Notes under the pieces: model-generated | What the model saw: the letters and a program-made list of their open reading frames with translations, nothing else | What the model was told of the DNA's origin: nothing | Database searches by the model: none | Made by a program: the position numbers and the translations under genes | Shown here: piece by piece, positions 21,608 to 21,858 of the stretch | How the letters are laid out: every line of letters starts with the position of its first letter | Position numbering within the stretch: position 1 is the first letter of the stretch | Origin: an uncultured Azospirillum sp. | GTDB taxonomy: Bacteria > Pseudomonadota > Alphaproteobacteria > Azospirillales > Azospirillaceae | Assembly: GCF_946480385.1 (NCBI RefSeq) | Contig: NZ_CAMLJP010000107.1 | Coordinates: forward strand, 1-21,858 | Length of the DNA: 21,858 bases | Direction: 5' to 3'

Positions 21608-21858
21608 CTCTCCATGACTTCGCTGTCGGTCCTTTTCTGGAGTTCGCCTTCATGCGCCGGGCGCTCGCCGCCTGCCTTGCCATGTCGCTGGGCTGCGGTC
21701 CCGTCGGCGTCATGCTGGTGCTGCGGCGGATGAGCCTGATGGACGATGCCATGTCCCATGCCGTGCTGCCCGGTGCCGCCATCGGCTTCCTCGCCGCCGG
21801 CCTGTCCCTGTGGGCGATGGGGATCGGCGGCTTTCTCGCCGGGCTGGCGGTGGCGGGG
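21604..21858 (+). CDS. znuB: Zinc ABC transporter permease ZnuB (5' part, cut by window end)
   Basis: This frame opens with GTG at 21604 overlapping the znuC stop and continues uncut to the window end (85 codons). It encodes FAFMRRALAACLAMSLGCGPVGVMLVLRRMSLMDDAMSHAVLPGAA-type sequence. The RRMSLMDDAMSHAVLPG stretch is the hallmark of the ABC-3 metal permease family (ZnuB/MntB), and the first two membrane spans are visible. Zinc rather than manganese is favoured by the Zur-type box and DUF1826 gene upstream. Confidence 0.88.
   Translation, partial: MTLHDFAVGPFLEFAFMRRALAACLAMSLGCGPVGVMLVLRRMSLMDDAMSHAVLPGAAIGFLAAGLSLWAMGIGGFLAGLAVAG

Overview
The window is high-GC, densely packed bacterial chromosomal DNA. 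Gene content suggests an alphaproteobacterium of the Rhodospirillales, probably close to Azospirillum. The evidence is the PHB-type esterase with a ribbon-helix-helix partner, the ubiTUV genes behind an FNR-type box, the Zur-type box before DUF1826 and znuCB, and alphaproteobacterial codon bias. The organism is inferred from this content, not from a marker gene. No tRNA, rRNA, CRISPR array or insertion sequence was seen.

Region 1 (about 1-8540) is a complete salicylate-to-central-metabolism cluster through gentisate. On the minus strand, reading right to left, are the Rieske oxygenase large subunit (NagG-like), small subunit (NagH-like), Rieske ferredoxin, gentisate 1,2-dioxygenase and an AAHS-family aromatic acid transporter. 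Divergent from them on the plus strand is an FAD/NAD ferredoxin reductase, whose 3' end overlaps an IclR-family regulator on the minus strand. Divergent from the regulator are maleylpyruvate isomerase (zeta GST) and fumarylpyruvate hydrolase. Together they encode uptake, 5-hydroxylation, ring cleavage, isomerisation and hydrolysis to fumarate and pyruvate.

Region 2 (8600-10400, minus) is a two-gene unit: a ribbon-helix-helix regulator preceded by a near-perfect inverted repeat, overlapping a PHB-depolymerase-family esterase.

Region 3 (10490-16330) is a sigma54-controlled catabolic operon on the minus strand: 3-hydroxyacyl-CoA-dehydrogenase-like enzyme, beta-keto acid cleavage enzyme (BKACE/DUF849), 3-hydroxybutyrate-dehydrogenase-like SDR, and a branched-chain-amino-acid-type periplasmic binding protein. 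It has a near-consensus -24/-12 promoter and a strong terminator. The divergent gene encodes a PAS/AAA+/Fis enhancer-binding protein. The logic is uptake of a 3-hydroxy acid, oxidation to a 3-keto acid, and acetyl-CoA-dependent cleavage. The substrate is unknown, and this is the least described system in the window.

Region 4 (16330-19200, plus) holds a small unknown ORF, then ubiT-ubiU-ubiV for oxygen-independent ubiquinone synthesis, with the four-cysteine Fe-S sets intact in UbiU and UbiV and a perfect FNR/CRP-family palindrome upstream.

Region 5 (19200-19900, plus) is a Phd/VapC-type toxin-antitoxin pair with two copies of an 18-bp palindromic operator around its promoter.

Region 6 (19970-21858, plus) is a zinc-uptake operon: Zur-type box, DUF1826 protein, a 43-residue membrane peptide, ZnuC, and ZnuB cut by the window end.
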